From Linyphia triangularis (taxonomy: Eukaryota > Arthropoda > Arachnida > Araneae > Linyphiidae), in NCBI GenBank assembly GCA_963978545.1, contig OZ021723.1, forward strand, positions 3,782,001-3,846,000: a stretch of 64,000 nucleotides of DNA. Direction: 5' to 3'. The translations under genes and the position numbers were made by a program. The notes beneath the pieces are model-generated. The model made no database searches. It was given only the letters and a program-made list of their open reading frames with translations, and was not told the origin of the DNA. Below, piece after piece: positions 25,560 through 36,479 of the stretch (position 1 is the stretch's first letter; each line of letters opens with the position of its first letter).

Positions 25560-26110
25560 GTGATGAAGTTATGTTCATTACACTGGAAATTTAAGTAACA
25601 GAAAGTCTACGACATCTCTCCCCCCCCCCCTCCCCCATAGGTCTTTCTAGCTGCGACCTGTAGACCTGAAGTCTAAGCGACAATAGAATAACTCACTACA
25701 GAAAAAAATACATCGTATATCTAGTTGTCAGGCATGACAGACATAGCGGCATTTTAGACACTTTCTCGATAGTTAAGGAAGGATTTAAGACCCCCACCTA
25801 CCACGACTACAAAAGTTTACCTCTTTACCAACCAGAGGGTATGAGGGCGTGTTGGCGACAGTCTTCTCTTCTTTGAGTTATCGAATTGAAAGTATTGAAC
25901 ACACCTCTCTTCCATATAACCAATAAGAAAGTTTTTAAGAGGATACAAAAAGTCAAGACCAGAGAACACTCACAATTCTAAAGACACTTCACTTTCAATC
26001 TTCACCTTAGACACTTTACTCTCTCTTAGGACCTTTACAAGCCGGAGTCATGTAATTATTTTGAGCTCTAATGTTCTAATCCCGACCAAGATGGTACGTG
26101 CAAAAAGAGC
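25560..26110 (+). other. Complex, less AT-rich block; LTR-like but unassigned
   Basis: Higher complexity than its surroundings, with a C10-T-C5 tract at 25621-25636. A possible promoter segment (CCATATAACCAATAAG, TTTTTAAGAGG near 25940) is followed by ACTCACAATTC. No clear TG...CA ends, target duplication or coding frame found. A decayed LTR is one option. Confidence 0.25.
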
Positions 26111-26151
26111 CTGATCTGGTGTAAGTCTGATTTGCGTGTAATCTTCTAATA

Positions 26152-26811
26152 GTCCTAGAGGCGATTGCAATTTTTGGACCTCATCGAACATAATTCTGAA
26201 TTTTTTTATAGAAATTGGAGAAAAAGTGATTAGATTACGAATCCACTGGTCTGCCGTGGCAAAAATGGGCGAAACTGATCAAAAATCGACTTGGATTGAG
26301 TTGAACTAAAATCCGATTGCCAAATATGTAATAACTTGCCAAAAAGAGAACAAACTTTTTCGTCTGGCAACCCACTGCATTTTGATTTTCAATGAGAAAA
26401 AGCGCAAACGATTTCTGATCTCTGGCTCGGAAAACTTGTATCTTTTAAAAGTAAGCCAAATTGGCGACATCAGTTACGTCATCAGTGACGTAATGTTTAT
26501 TGCCAATTTGGCTCATTTGTGAAAGATGCAAGTAAGCCATCGCCACACATCCGAATCGTCTGCAACCTTCTTAATTGAAAATTAAAGAGTGAGGGTTACC
26601 AAATAAAAAAAAATGCTCCTTATTTGGCAAGTTATGGCACATTTGGCAATTGGATTTAGTTCAACTTACTAAAAGTCATTTTTTGACTAGTTCCGGCCAT
26701 TTTTGCCACGACAGACCAGTGGATTCGTAATCTACTCACTTTCTCCCAATTTCTATAAAAAATTCAGAATGATGTTCTATGGGGTCCAAAAATTTGAGTC
26801 GTCTCTCAGTC
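26152..26811 (+). mobile_element. Foldback element FB copy 1
   Basis: The outer ends GAGGCGATTGCAATTTTTGGACC and their inverted counterpart (quoted in part) extend as ~130-bp inverted arms including ACGAATCCACTG. The centre carries TTACGTCA-TCAG-TGACGTAA (26474-26493) inside GCCAAATTGGC / GCCAATTTGGC. The two halves are homologous but diverged between arms and centre. There is no ORF. A second copy lies inverted at 28146-28796. Confidence 0.88.
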
Positions 26812-28145
26812 TATAACCCTTATTGTGTAATTAAATGAGTTGTTTAAAACTTTATAGCGGCTGCTGTCATTCCTTTGACATGATTTATCTATCCTAAATT
26901 TTGGCAATTTAGAGCTATATTAGATCGGTGCTGTTCGATACGTTAATCCACTCTACAAAATTGTTTCAGGTTTTCGGCTGAGAGTAATAAAGATGCTGAT
27001 ATTAAATACAAATATTAAATTAACTTCATTTATCTCAGTGGCCTTCATGACACAACAGAAATAATTTTTCTTAAAGGTACTTAAAGAATACCAATTATGA
27101 GACCAAATGGCATATCGTTCAAAATAACATTTATCAAGAGTACACACAATTTCTTTCAGTAACGAACAATTTATATGTACGATTATCTCAAAACAAAATT
27201 TAAAATATTTTTGTTTAAATGATTAGAGCAATGGCAAATATATTGTTCTTTTATATTTATAGGGACATGTTAAGTTTGTGAAAAGACTACAAATATTAAT
27301 AATTTTTCCAGAAAATGTTTTGCAAGGATTTTTTTTTTTAAATTGTAGTTATTAACTTAAATCCACCACGCTTGCTCAACACTTTTCCTTTGTTAATGCA
27401 TGTATGTAATATGAAAAAAAAATCAGCAATTACTTATTCATCGTAGCTATAATTAGTGATTGTGTTTCAGAAAAAAATTTTACTTGGATTCATTAAAAAA
27501 TTACTGATTCATATTTTAGATTGTAAGAATTTTATTAAGTGTAATCAATATTAAAATAAGAATTAATAATAAGTAATTAGTTAAGACAAAGATGATTGTG
27601 GAAGAGTTATAGAACATTATGTGTCAAAATGTAATGTTTTAAACAAAAACATAAATTTTATATTCTTTTCTTTATAATAAATACTTCCTTGTCGACGATT
27701 TCAACATGTATGATAGTATGTTCAATGCATTATTTCAAAAGTTACGAATTTTTTAAAATATGTATCGATTTTTAATATTTCTGTAATCAAATAACAATTT
27801 AGGTAATCCGTTGAAATAATTTTTGGCCACAGCTGAAATGATTTCTTTTGTTATATAATTGTTAAATTTCTTCTGAACTTGATAAAACATAAAACTTTTT
27901 TCTAAAATCAAAACAGCTTTATTGTGTTTCAGCAGGTCATAATATATATATTTTTTATTTACAAATAGTTTACTATTTTGTTTCAAGCTAAATACAAAGC
28001 AGGATTGTGAGGCTTTGCAATTTGACTTCTTTTCTATTGAATAAAAATATTGTTACTAATTTTTCTCAGAGGAAATGAGGGCACAGCTTTTGCTAAATAA
28101 AATCTATAGTTTATTCTTCCTTCGAAGGCTCACAAAACTTCTAGA
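26812..28145. other. AT-rich interval, no gene seen
   Basis: No supported gene. It is the spacer between the two inverted foldback copies. Confidence 0.6.
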
Positions 28146-28796
28146 CTGAGAGGCGATTGCAATTTTTGGACCCCATCGAACATCATTCTGAATTTCTTAT
28201 AGAAATTAGAGAAAAGTGAGCAGATTACGAATCCACTGATCTGTCGTGGCATAAATGGCCGAAACTGGTCAAAAATCGACTTTTAATAAGTTGAACAAAA
28301 TGTAATGCCAAATGCGCCGTAACTTGCCAAATGATGAGCATTTTTTTTTATTTGGTAACCCTCACTCTTTAATTTTCAATTAAGAAGGTTGCAGACGATT
28401 CAGATACCTGACGACGGTCTACTTGCATCTATGAAAAGGGAGCCAAGTTGGCAAAAAATATTACGTCACTTATGACGTAACTGATGTCGCCGATTTGGCT
28501 TACTTTTAAAAGATAAGTTTTCCGAGCCAAAGATCAGAAATCGTTTGCGCTTTTTCTTACTAAAATCAAAATGAAGTGGGTTGCCAGACGAATAAGTGTG
28601 TTCTATTTTTGGCAAGTTATGACATATTTGGCAATCTGATTTTAGTTCAACTCATTCCAAGTCGATTATTGATCAGTTTCGGCCATTTTTGTCATGGCAG
28701 ACCAGTGGATTCCTAATCTACTCACTTTTCTCCAATTTCTATGAAAAATTCAGAATGATGTTCGATGGGGTCCAAAAACTGCAGTCACCTCTCGGA
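28146..28796 (-). mobile_element. Foldback element FB copy 2
   Basis: Same family as 26152-26811 but inverted: its left half carries the GGTAACCCTCACTCTTTAAT segment that copy 1 has (complemented) in its right half. Outer arms are GAGAGGCGATTGC and GCAGTCACCTCTCGG. The centre has TTACGTCA-CTTA-TGACGTAA (28461-28480), so the CRE-like core is conserved. Confidence 0.88.
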
Positions 28797-29065
28797 CTAT
28801 TCGTCGAACAACAAAACAATCGCCATCAAGCTTCAATACAAGGTACGGTACATGCTACTTCGAAAAAGTAAACAAAACATCCGATGCTTTCCGAACAGCA
28901 AACGATTCTCGACTGAACTGGCGATTTTATTTTTCGTCACTTTAAATAGTGTCACGGCAGAAATTTCTAGCAAAATCCGGACGAACAATCGCCTGATTGA
29001 AATGCCTCGAAATTTCCCGAATGATTTAGGTGTTGCCACCTTTTTTTAACCTGTATTATCGGTGT
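28797..29065 (-). repeat. Family K block, LTR/promoter-like, copy 1
   Basis: The minus strand begins CACCGATAATACAGGTTA, AAAAAGGTGGCAACA, ATCATTCGGGAAATTTCGAGGC and matches 56920-56995 over about 65 bp. Further in, it carries GAAATTTC pairs and a TATTTAAAG. Composition is richer in GC than the flanks. Open frames on both strands here are incidental. Confidence 0.5.
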
Positions 29066-29830
29066 TTAAAAATTAAATTAAACGTTATAGATAATTAAAA
29101 GAAATACGTCACTATTTACAATTTTATACAGAATAAAATGAGATAAAGTAGAATTTTAAAATGAGCCTGTCCCTGTTTACAATTTTATGCAGACAATTTT
29201 TGTAACAATATTGTTCCCAATGTAATTTATTTTATTTATATTTATCACAAAGAGCTTAAATCATAAAGAACCTTTCAAACAAAGGTTGCAGACATATTAT
29301 GGGATTTTTTTGTTGACTGGAGTTACATGACATTCCACTTACTTCTATTAGAAAACGTTAGAGATAGAACACTTTCTTTAAAAATAGATACTACTGTCTT
29401 AAAATGGGATAAAGCATTTTATGTAATGATCTTGAAAAAAGTGCTTTATGCTTTTATGATTACTTTTGTACATTCTTAAAGGAACATCTTGTTATATGTT
29501 TTATTGGATTTAGATGTTTTCCTTTCACTATATAGTATATTAGTCTTAAAGTTTTCCAATAACTTTTCTTAAAGACAGTTTTTTTCGCTACTTTACAAAG
29601 ACAGAAATAAAACATTTATAATTTGTTACGATACTTTTTCACACGCATCGCAGACGATTTTTAATTTTTAAAGCATCTAAAATGTACTATGTTATTTTTA
29701 GAAACTATGTAATAATATCGATAAGATAACTAATCATATAAGAATTTTAGGGTCGGATACAACCTAAATTTATATAAATCTAATTTTTGCCTCTAAATGT
29801 TTCATATTCGCACAACAAAACATTTGAAAG

Positions 29831-29862
<32 letters not shown>

Positions 29863-30546
29863 GCTACTAGTTGTAAAATTTAAAAAAAATATATATGCTA
29901 CTTTAAACAGTCTGAAAGAATTAAAAAAAAAGGGGTATTTATGAGCTACTCTAAAAAAAAAGCTTATGTAAGATTTTTTTTTTTTTTTTACAGCAAGATG
30001 AGAAAAAAAAATCTAAAATTCAATTTAAACAAAAGATTTAATCAATGTATAGGAGGCTTTAAAATGAATTCAAACTGGTAAAGAACAAATTACGTGTTTT
30101 TTCATTATTATAATATTTATTTTGTAATTCCTTTTAATGAAATCATGCAGTATAATTAGGTTTATCATAGGGTTTTAGCAGACTATTCATACATCCATTA
30201 GCATCCATTTCATCCGTAACATGAAAAGTTCATGAATGCTAACACTCATTTAATCTGTACCAAGAAAAAAATCTTGTTTTCCAAGATATTATTTACCATG
30301 TAATGGCGCAGTTTTTTTTTTATTTTTTTATTTCTGAAATCAAAAGTAAATAGTAACATCGGACTTTGATGTTAACGGAACGATATTTATGTAGTCAAAC
30401 ATTTACAGTTAATGATAAGGAAAATATGCAAGAGTTTATGAATTTAAAAATACAATTTATTTCATAAATTATATCAAATAATAAATCTTCATCAAAACAC
30501 TTTATCTACAAGCATACTATAACTAGGATAATAGATAACCGCAAAA
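29066..30546. other. AT-rich interval with poly-A tracts
   Basis: Contains A30 at 29831-29860 and shorter A/T runs to about 30000. No gene or transposon end recognised. Confidence 0.6.
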
Positions 30547-31243
30547 CTTTCAATAACACTATAATACTGATCATTAAATTAAAATTTGATCTGGTGTTGT
30601 TTACCGTTTTCATATTTTCACTCATAAAAATGGCTAGTTGTTTTATATTTTTGTACAATAATGTTTACTTTGGGAAAAGAGCGCAGCTAAAATGACGAAT
30701 TTGGCGATGTTATTCGATAGTCATTACAATCTCCTTTCTTGTGGGTGATACAGAAAAAAAAAATCCATCGTTGATAGGTGATGCTCAAGGACAGAGAGCT
30801 CTGTGTTAAAGGCACACATTTTTCAACTTTTTACGCTTTTATCGCATTTCTATGGAATTTTTGGAGATTGGGATGGTTTGAACACATCAAGAGGCATTAG
30901 CACAGATATATTAATCAAAAACATTTGAGCCTTTTTTAAGCAATTGCTGAAAAAAAAAATGAATTTTTCATTATTTTCACCTTATGCGCATGCGCGATTT
31001 TGACGAAAACCTAATGGTATGTCCCATGTCCACCACTAACCCGCTCACCAAATTTGAACATTTCATGTCATTTTGTTCGGGAGTTATGTTGACCACGTAC
31101 ACGCAGACATACATACCTATATTATTTCTAGACCACATTTTTGAAATCAGGATGTTCCAAGATGCGGAGAAAAGAAAAATAACTATTTTTTTAACTGTAT
31201 GCTATACTTTCATTACCCTGTGTAAACATATGGGTAATTGAAA
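30547..31243 (+). mobile_element. Family H repeat copy 1
   Basis: Starts ACTTTCAATAACACTATAA and ends CATATGGGTAATTGAAA, so the outer parts share an inverted TTTCAATTAC word. The body is collinear with copies at 34.0, 41.0, 41.7 and 42.5 kb: TTTGGCGAT, GAGAGCTCTGTGTT, CTTATGCGCATGCGCGATTT, GACGAAAACC, GTTCGGGAGTTATG and ACGCAGACATACA. No conserved ORF. The class (SINE-like or DNA MITE) is uncertain. Confidence 0.8.
30985..30996. promoter_or_regulatory. NRF1-like palindrome in family H
   Basis: TGCGCATGCGCG matches the NRF1/EWG consensus YGCGCAYGCGCR. The other H copies keep degenerate versions at the same place (for example about 41174 and 42166). Function is not implied by the match alone. 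Confidence 0.5.
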
Positions 31244-31960
31244 TTAAAAATAGCCAACAAGTATCAAAAAAATATTTTAGTAAATATCATCAAAACAATT
31301 CCATAGCAAATGATATTGATTTGTAAAAAATGCTTGTCCTGATGATATAATTATGCAGTTAGTGATTATTGTCGTTATTACAGTTGTTTTATTTTCAGTC
31401 GATTTAGAAAATACGATGAAATTTGTTTAATGAGCACTTTTTAAAATGTCATCCAAAAAATAGATTATTTTTAACAAAATGATACTAATAAATAATTAAA
31501 AATAAATTTAGATACTTTTGAATGTAAAACACTTGTTTGAATATTCATATTTTAGAGTATTTTCATTTTTAGCAGAGTTAGGCCCCATTTCATTCACAAC
31601 TGAAAATCATGTAGTATGTCTCATAATGGATAAATTATTAGTAAACATTTATGTTTACTTCAAAATCAGGCCTAATTACTATGAAATGTTCGGATTATCA
31701 TTTTAAAACTCCTTTTACAAAGTGTTTTCGAATTAATTTTTTTCATACCCAATTTATTTCAGTAAAAATACTTTTCTGTTTTGGCAAAATTTTATGTTTT
31801 TGAACCAAAGCAAAAGTTTTATGTTTTTGAAAAATATTATTTTTTATACAGTCTCGATTTATCAACACATGTTGCAGACTTTAGAAAATCCATTGTATAT
31901 TTATTGGAAGCGAAACGTGCTGTTACAAATTGTTTGGTTCAGAGAAGTGACGAACCTTCT
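31244..31960. other. AT-rich interval, no gene seen
   Basis: No supported feature; short frames at 31518-31706 and 31781-32110 lack motifs. Confidence 0.5.
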
Positions 31961-31964
31961 ATAG

Positions 31965-32075
31965 ATACAAAATGTTGTAACTTCCTTTATGTTCTCTGGG
32001 GATTGATCGTGAGACCTTTGGTTTCCCAGACAGATACGCTATCCACTAGACAAAAGAGATCTTTTGTGTCTAGTG
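31965..32075 (-). mobile_element. SINE-C or tRNA-derived repeat fragment
   Basis: The minus strand reads GTCTAGTGGATAGCGTATCTG (quoted in part; A-box-like), an anticodon-arm-like CTGGGAAACCAAAGG, then ACGATCAATCCCC (a degenerate B box), as in a tRNA head. It differs from SINE-A and SINE-B. The 5' edge lies in a palindrome (CCACTAGACA ... TGTCTAGTGG, 32042-32075). No target duplication was found, so the 3' limit is unclear. Confidence 0.5.
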
Positions 32076-32110
32076 GTTGTATCTGTTCTTTGTACACGAG
32101 ACAACCATAA

Positions 32111-32601
32111 ACACTAAGATATTAGCTTTTTTTTTTATTTGTCTATGAAAAACTATAACTTCCATCAATCTAAACTTACGTCATCTTGTTGGCAACGTAA
32201 TTTTACAAAATGATTACTATATATATCGTTGACGTCACATGTGCTATCTTACAGTGAGACCACGTATCAAAGTCAGAAATTTAAGATTTTTAATTAATTT
32301 TTTATGTTTCATAGGTCAAGTTTATCCAAAATAATAAATGCTTTAAAAGTAAATGAACTAGTGCATGTTCAACTAAAAAGAAAATTCACTTATTAAGTAA
32401 AAGAACTATGAAGAATCCTTAGCTGAAGTATCTCATATACTATCGCTTTCTCATTTGAAACAGTAGCATTGCGTGATAAAAAAATAAAGTTGGTTACTTA
32501 TCATCAATCTTTTTTTTAAAGTTGTATTATTAAATCTTTTAAAATAAAATAATTGGTAGAGTTTACGTAAGTATATATAATATTTTGTACTACAGCTCGG
32601 T
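32111..32601. other. AT-rich interval, no gene seen
   Basis: No supported feature. Confidence 0.55.
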
Positions 32602-33525
32602 TTGAGGGGACCCGTAACCCAAATATCGAAAAAAAAAAATTAAAAATGCTTTTTATTTTATTGTATAAAAATGAGTTTTATATATTCAAGAAGACATGAA
32701 AAAAATTTCAGAGCTCTAGGGAACTGCAAATATTTGACTTTTAAACTTTTACTTACAGATCTACTATGAAGTTGTATGCAAGTTTTTATTTGTAACTTCA
32801 TTTTTCTCGAAATCTAGATTTGGCAATTATGGCTTGTTTGAAATGCTAAGGCTTTGAGTTGGTTGGTTGGTTGGTTGGTTGTATTCAGATTATCTGGCAC
32901 CGTCATCAACATGAGGGCTATAATGCGCCGAAACATTCGTCATTAGACAAGCCAACATACATTTAAACACCCATACCTAACACGGGACTCGAACCCGCAA
33001 CCTCTCGGTCTAGAAGCTAGCATACTAACCACTATACCGTTTGGTCGGCGCTAAGGCTTTGAGAAAATTTACTTAGAATTAAATTGTTTATATTTTTTAA
33101 ACCTTGAATATCTGCTTTACAAATGTAGGGAAATTTGTTTTTAGAATATTTTTTTTATAACAATTAAAAAAATAAGAATTTTTTGTGAAAATTTAAAAAT
33201 TTCTTGTGAAAAATACAAAATATTTTTTTTAAAGCTGCCTGTTAAATAAATTGAAAAAAAAATATCTCCCTACATCTTTAGAGGATACTTCAATATAGTT
33301 AATTGTGAAATTTAAAAAAAAATATACAAATTTGTAATAGGATAAGTCTTTTTAGGGCCGGTTTTTATTCGGTCAAAAAACACTAAAAACACAAATATAA
33401 AAAATATTAAATAAAAAAAAAATATGCAAATAAATTATTTAAAAATACATCTTAAACTTAAAAAACTTTATGGCACTAATTTCATTGATACAAATTTTAG
33501 GTTTTTGCTTACAGGTCTCCCTTAA
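32602..33525 (-). mobile_element. TTAA-type element, family E copy 1 (holds a nested SINE)
   Basis: The left end TTGAGGGGACCCGTAAC and the complemented right end TTAAGGGAGACCTGTAAGC form an imperfect TIR. The body is collinear, in reverse, with 44570-45529: shared GATGTAGGGA, TTCCCTACATTT, TCTAAGTAAATTTT and TTGCCAAATCTA. SINE-A copy 3 is inserted in it. No ORF. Without the SINE and one duplication copy it is about 720 bp. Confidence 0.78.
32859..33049 (-). mobile_element. SINE-A copy 3, nested
   Basis: Perfect 14-bp target duplication GCTAAGGCTTTGAG at 32845-32858 and 33050-33063. Full head (A and B boxes intact on the minus strand) and a tail of five GGTT repeats as seen on the plus strand, i.e. 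(AACC)n. Insertion inside the family E element dates it as younger than that host element. Confidence 0.96.
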
Positions 33526-34017
33526 CACAATATGCTGGATTTAAAATAAAGTTTAGATCTTTTGTCGGAAAACTATGTAGAAACTTAAACACATACATAA
33601 AAAACGCACAACAAATATTTTATAAGTATTATATAAGCAGTTGAAAAAGAAACCACATAATTTTGCATTTCATAAAGATAAACTAAACTGTAAACGTGAA
33701 ATGAATAAAACACGATTTTCGAGCTGATATATCGTAGAATATGCATGAGTTTTTCTTTTAGAATCTCACAAGCTATTTTAGGATTCAAATTTCAGAATCT
33801 GAAATAAACACCTTTTATTTAAACTTCTCATAAAAACTTTGAAAGCAGTTTTACAAAATTCTAAGGCGTGCAATATTTTTAAATTAACTTTTTTAGTTGA
33901 AATTGTGTCGCTTTCTGTGCAAGCATAAAAACACGAGGTGGTAAAATATAATCTACAATAAGTAAAATATAGTATTGCAGAAAAAAAAAATTCTATACTT
34001 TCCCCAATCTACAATTT
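33526..34017. other. AT-rich interval, no gene seen
   Basis: No supported feature; the 67-codon minus frame (33585-33788) lacks motifs. Confidence 0.5.
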
Positions 34018-34018
34018 A

Positions 34019-34735
34019 CTTTCAATTACCCATATGTGTGCATAGGGTAATTGTACTGTTTTCGGTTTAAAAAACAGTCGATTTTTTGCGTGTGCTTTTT
34101 TCTACGATTTGGAACATATTGACTTCAAAAAAGTGGTCAAGAAAAATGTATGTGTGTACGTGGTCAGTATAACTCTCGAAAGAATTGACCTATGATGTTC
34201 AAATTTAGTATGAGGGTTAGTGGTAGCCATGGGACCTACCATTAAGGTTTTCGTCAAAATCACGCATACGCATAAGGTAGCTGTCATTGAAAAAATCATG
34301 TTTTTCAATAATTGCTAAAAGACCCTCTAATAATTTTGATTGAAATTACTGTGGTTATGCCGCTTATGGTGTTTTAAACGTTTACCTTCAATATTTTCGG
34401 AAAAAGGCTATAGGGATATAACAAGTTGAAAAACGAATGTCTTCAATACCGAGTTCTCTTTCCTTGAGCCTCGCTCACTATCTCCTCTCCTACTCCTCTG
34501 GTTCATTAAAAAAAAAGAAAAAAAAAAAAAAAAAAAGAACAATGTAAGAATCATCGAAAAGTATGTTGCCAAAATCGCTATTTTTTTAATGTCACACATA
34601 AAAATTTTCACCAAAAATACCACCAACTTAGCAATTTTTTCTAAATGAATGATAAAAGCATAAAAAATGTAAATAACACCAATCCACGTCAGTATAATAG
34701 TGTAATCGAAATTTATGAGATGCTCCACACCCTTA
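34019..34735 (-). mobile_element. Family H repeat copy 2
   Basis: Reverse orientation: plus strand starts CTTTCAATTACCCATATG (complement of the family 3' end) and finishes near GAGATGCTCCACACC (complement of the 5' end). Shared internal blocks include GGACCTACCATTAAGGTTTT and GAGTTCTCTTTCC. An internal poly-A tract (about 34508-34537) and mutated NRF1-like site mark it as diverged. Confidence 0.82.
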
Positions 34736-35619
34736 ACTTATATTGATACTACAATCGAAGTAATTTAGTGTACATAAACTGGATTTCAATTTATTACTTA
34801 TATTCCCCTGGATTATTTCCTACAAAGGTCCTTTTTTGTCATTTAAGGTTTAGGTTTCATTTTAACAATTCCAAAACGGGATTTGAGTGGAGTTAGTACC
34901 TTTTCAATTCAAAATGAACATGAATATATATCATTGATTTATTCTATAAAATACCATAAGCACTCCACAGCCAACATCTCTAGTACTTCAATTAAAAATT
35001 GCTCTCCTCCAAATCTGAAATATTGAGTTCTGAGTGTATTATTCCAAAAAATAACTAAAAGTTTTTTATTTGTATATTTTTAAAGTACTGCTTCCGACTA
35101 TTATAAGCTTATATTTTCAAGCTAAGTCTCTTATTAGAACATTTGGAAAATGTATCTTTATAGAAAACTTCTCACTGCCACACTTAACACAAAGATGGGC
35201 GAATTTATTTTTTGTTTTGTTGTAAGCTCCATTTTTACAGACATCTATGAGTCTTTCTCAATATATCGAATCTTGATATATCGAATCCTGATATATTGAA
35301 CGATGCGTGAAATTTCTGCGATTCCGTTTCGGCTTCAGTTGTGCCCAACTTCAGCAAAGATGATGGCGCGCAATTCTTTTTACGTCTTTATCTGTATGTG
35401 CTTCTAACCATTGGGCAGGAGGTTAAGTTGATTCCCGGAGGACTATTTTTTTGTGGAAAAAATGTTGGATAAAGGGGATGGACTCGGTCTGGTATTGGAA
35501 ATCAGGCATGTGTAGTAAAAATATTTCCGCGTTGGTGAAAATGATGTCTTGATTTTTATTGAGGGGGAAAAGTCAATACTCTGAATGAATGAAGTTTTGA
35601 CTCTGGAAAGGTTCATGGT
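34736..35619. other. Interval with no gene seen
   Basis: No supported gene; TATATCGAATC-type short repeats near 35260-35290. Confidence 0.5.
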
Positions 35620-35899
35620 ATACTTTAATATACTTCCCCCAAAACAAGCAAGGTTTGTAAAGGGTGTGAGAAGAACATTTTCAACACCCTATATAGGATA
35701 CTTTTACTGTTATTGTACTTACACCCAAACAACTGGTTTGTAATGGGTGTAAAATATATCTTACATATGATACTTTTACTTTTAGTACACCTCCATTGAA
35801 ACAACTGAAGTTTGTACGGTGTTTTAAAAGTCTCAGCAACCTATATAGGGTACATTTAGTATATCCTCACCAAAGCAATATAAGTTTTTACAAAATGTT
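35620..35899. repeat. Degenerate ~75-80-bp tandem repeat
   Basis: About 3.5 decayed units, each with a TACACCC/TTCCCCC start, AACAACTGGTTTGTAA-like middle, and ...ATATAGGATACTTTTA end (for example 35690, 35760 and 35840). Directly precedes a TTAA-type element. Confidence 0.65.
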
Positions 35900-36479
35900 T
35901 TAAGGGGAGTTACTACCCTCTATACCGATAATGTTAATTTGACATATTTCACGTACCTTTTTTTCAGAAAGTATTTGACATAGAGGTCTAATTTATTTCA
36001 GTGCCTTTAGCAGACGCTTGTTATTCTACTGAAGATAGTTTCTGATTGTGATTCATTTACTATTTTTTCTTTACTATTGTTGTGAAAGTCACACAAATTT
36101 GTTAAAAATCATAATTTTTTTTTGCTGAAAAAAGCCTAAACAAAAAAATATGTTAAAAATAACAACCAAATCTCTCTTCAGTATATAGAGATATATACAC
36201 GAAATATGTGATAAAAATTTCAGGAAGATAGTTTGCGCAGTTTCTGAGAAAAAGGTACAGGAATAATGAAAAATGTAGCTTTGTGAAAAACGCATTTTAA
36301 AGTAAACTTTACTTACACAAATAGTTACTAATTTTGTCTTCAAAAAATAATAAAAACTACTTCCAGTTAAGGTATTATTACAAATGAGGTATCCTTTTAA
36401 AGGGGATAATTTAGATTTTGATGAGAAATAATAAACTCGATCGATTATTAATAAATTTGTGAGTGCCAACTTCCCTTAA
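35900..36479. mobile_element. TTAA-type element (580 bp)
   Basis: The left end TTAAGGGGAGTTACTACC and complemented right end TTAAGGGAAGTTGGCACTC form a TIR of about 13 bp starting at TTAA, resembling the 6.87-kb element in its first bases. No conserved coding; the 126-codon minus frame lies inside it and is AT-rich, without a domain. Confidence 0.6.

Noticed and set aside
25560..26110. LTR of a retrotransposon
   Set aside because: No TG...CA pair with target duplication could be placed, and no second copy is in the window; listed only as an unassigned block.
32859..33049. SINE heads as functional tRNA genes
   Set aside because: A and B boxes are present, but the cloverleaf is not intact and each unit continues into a shared SINE body with target duplications.
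36089..36469. 126-codon frame on the minus strand
   Set aside because: It lies wholly inside a TTAA-type element and is rich in Phe/Ile/Lys from AT-rich DNA, with no motif.
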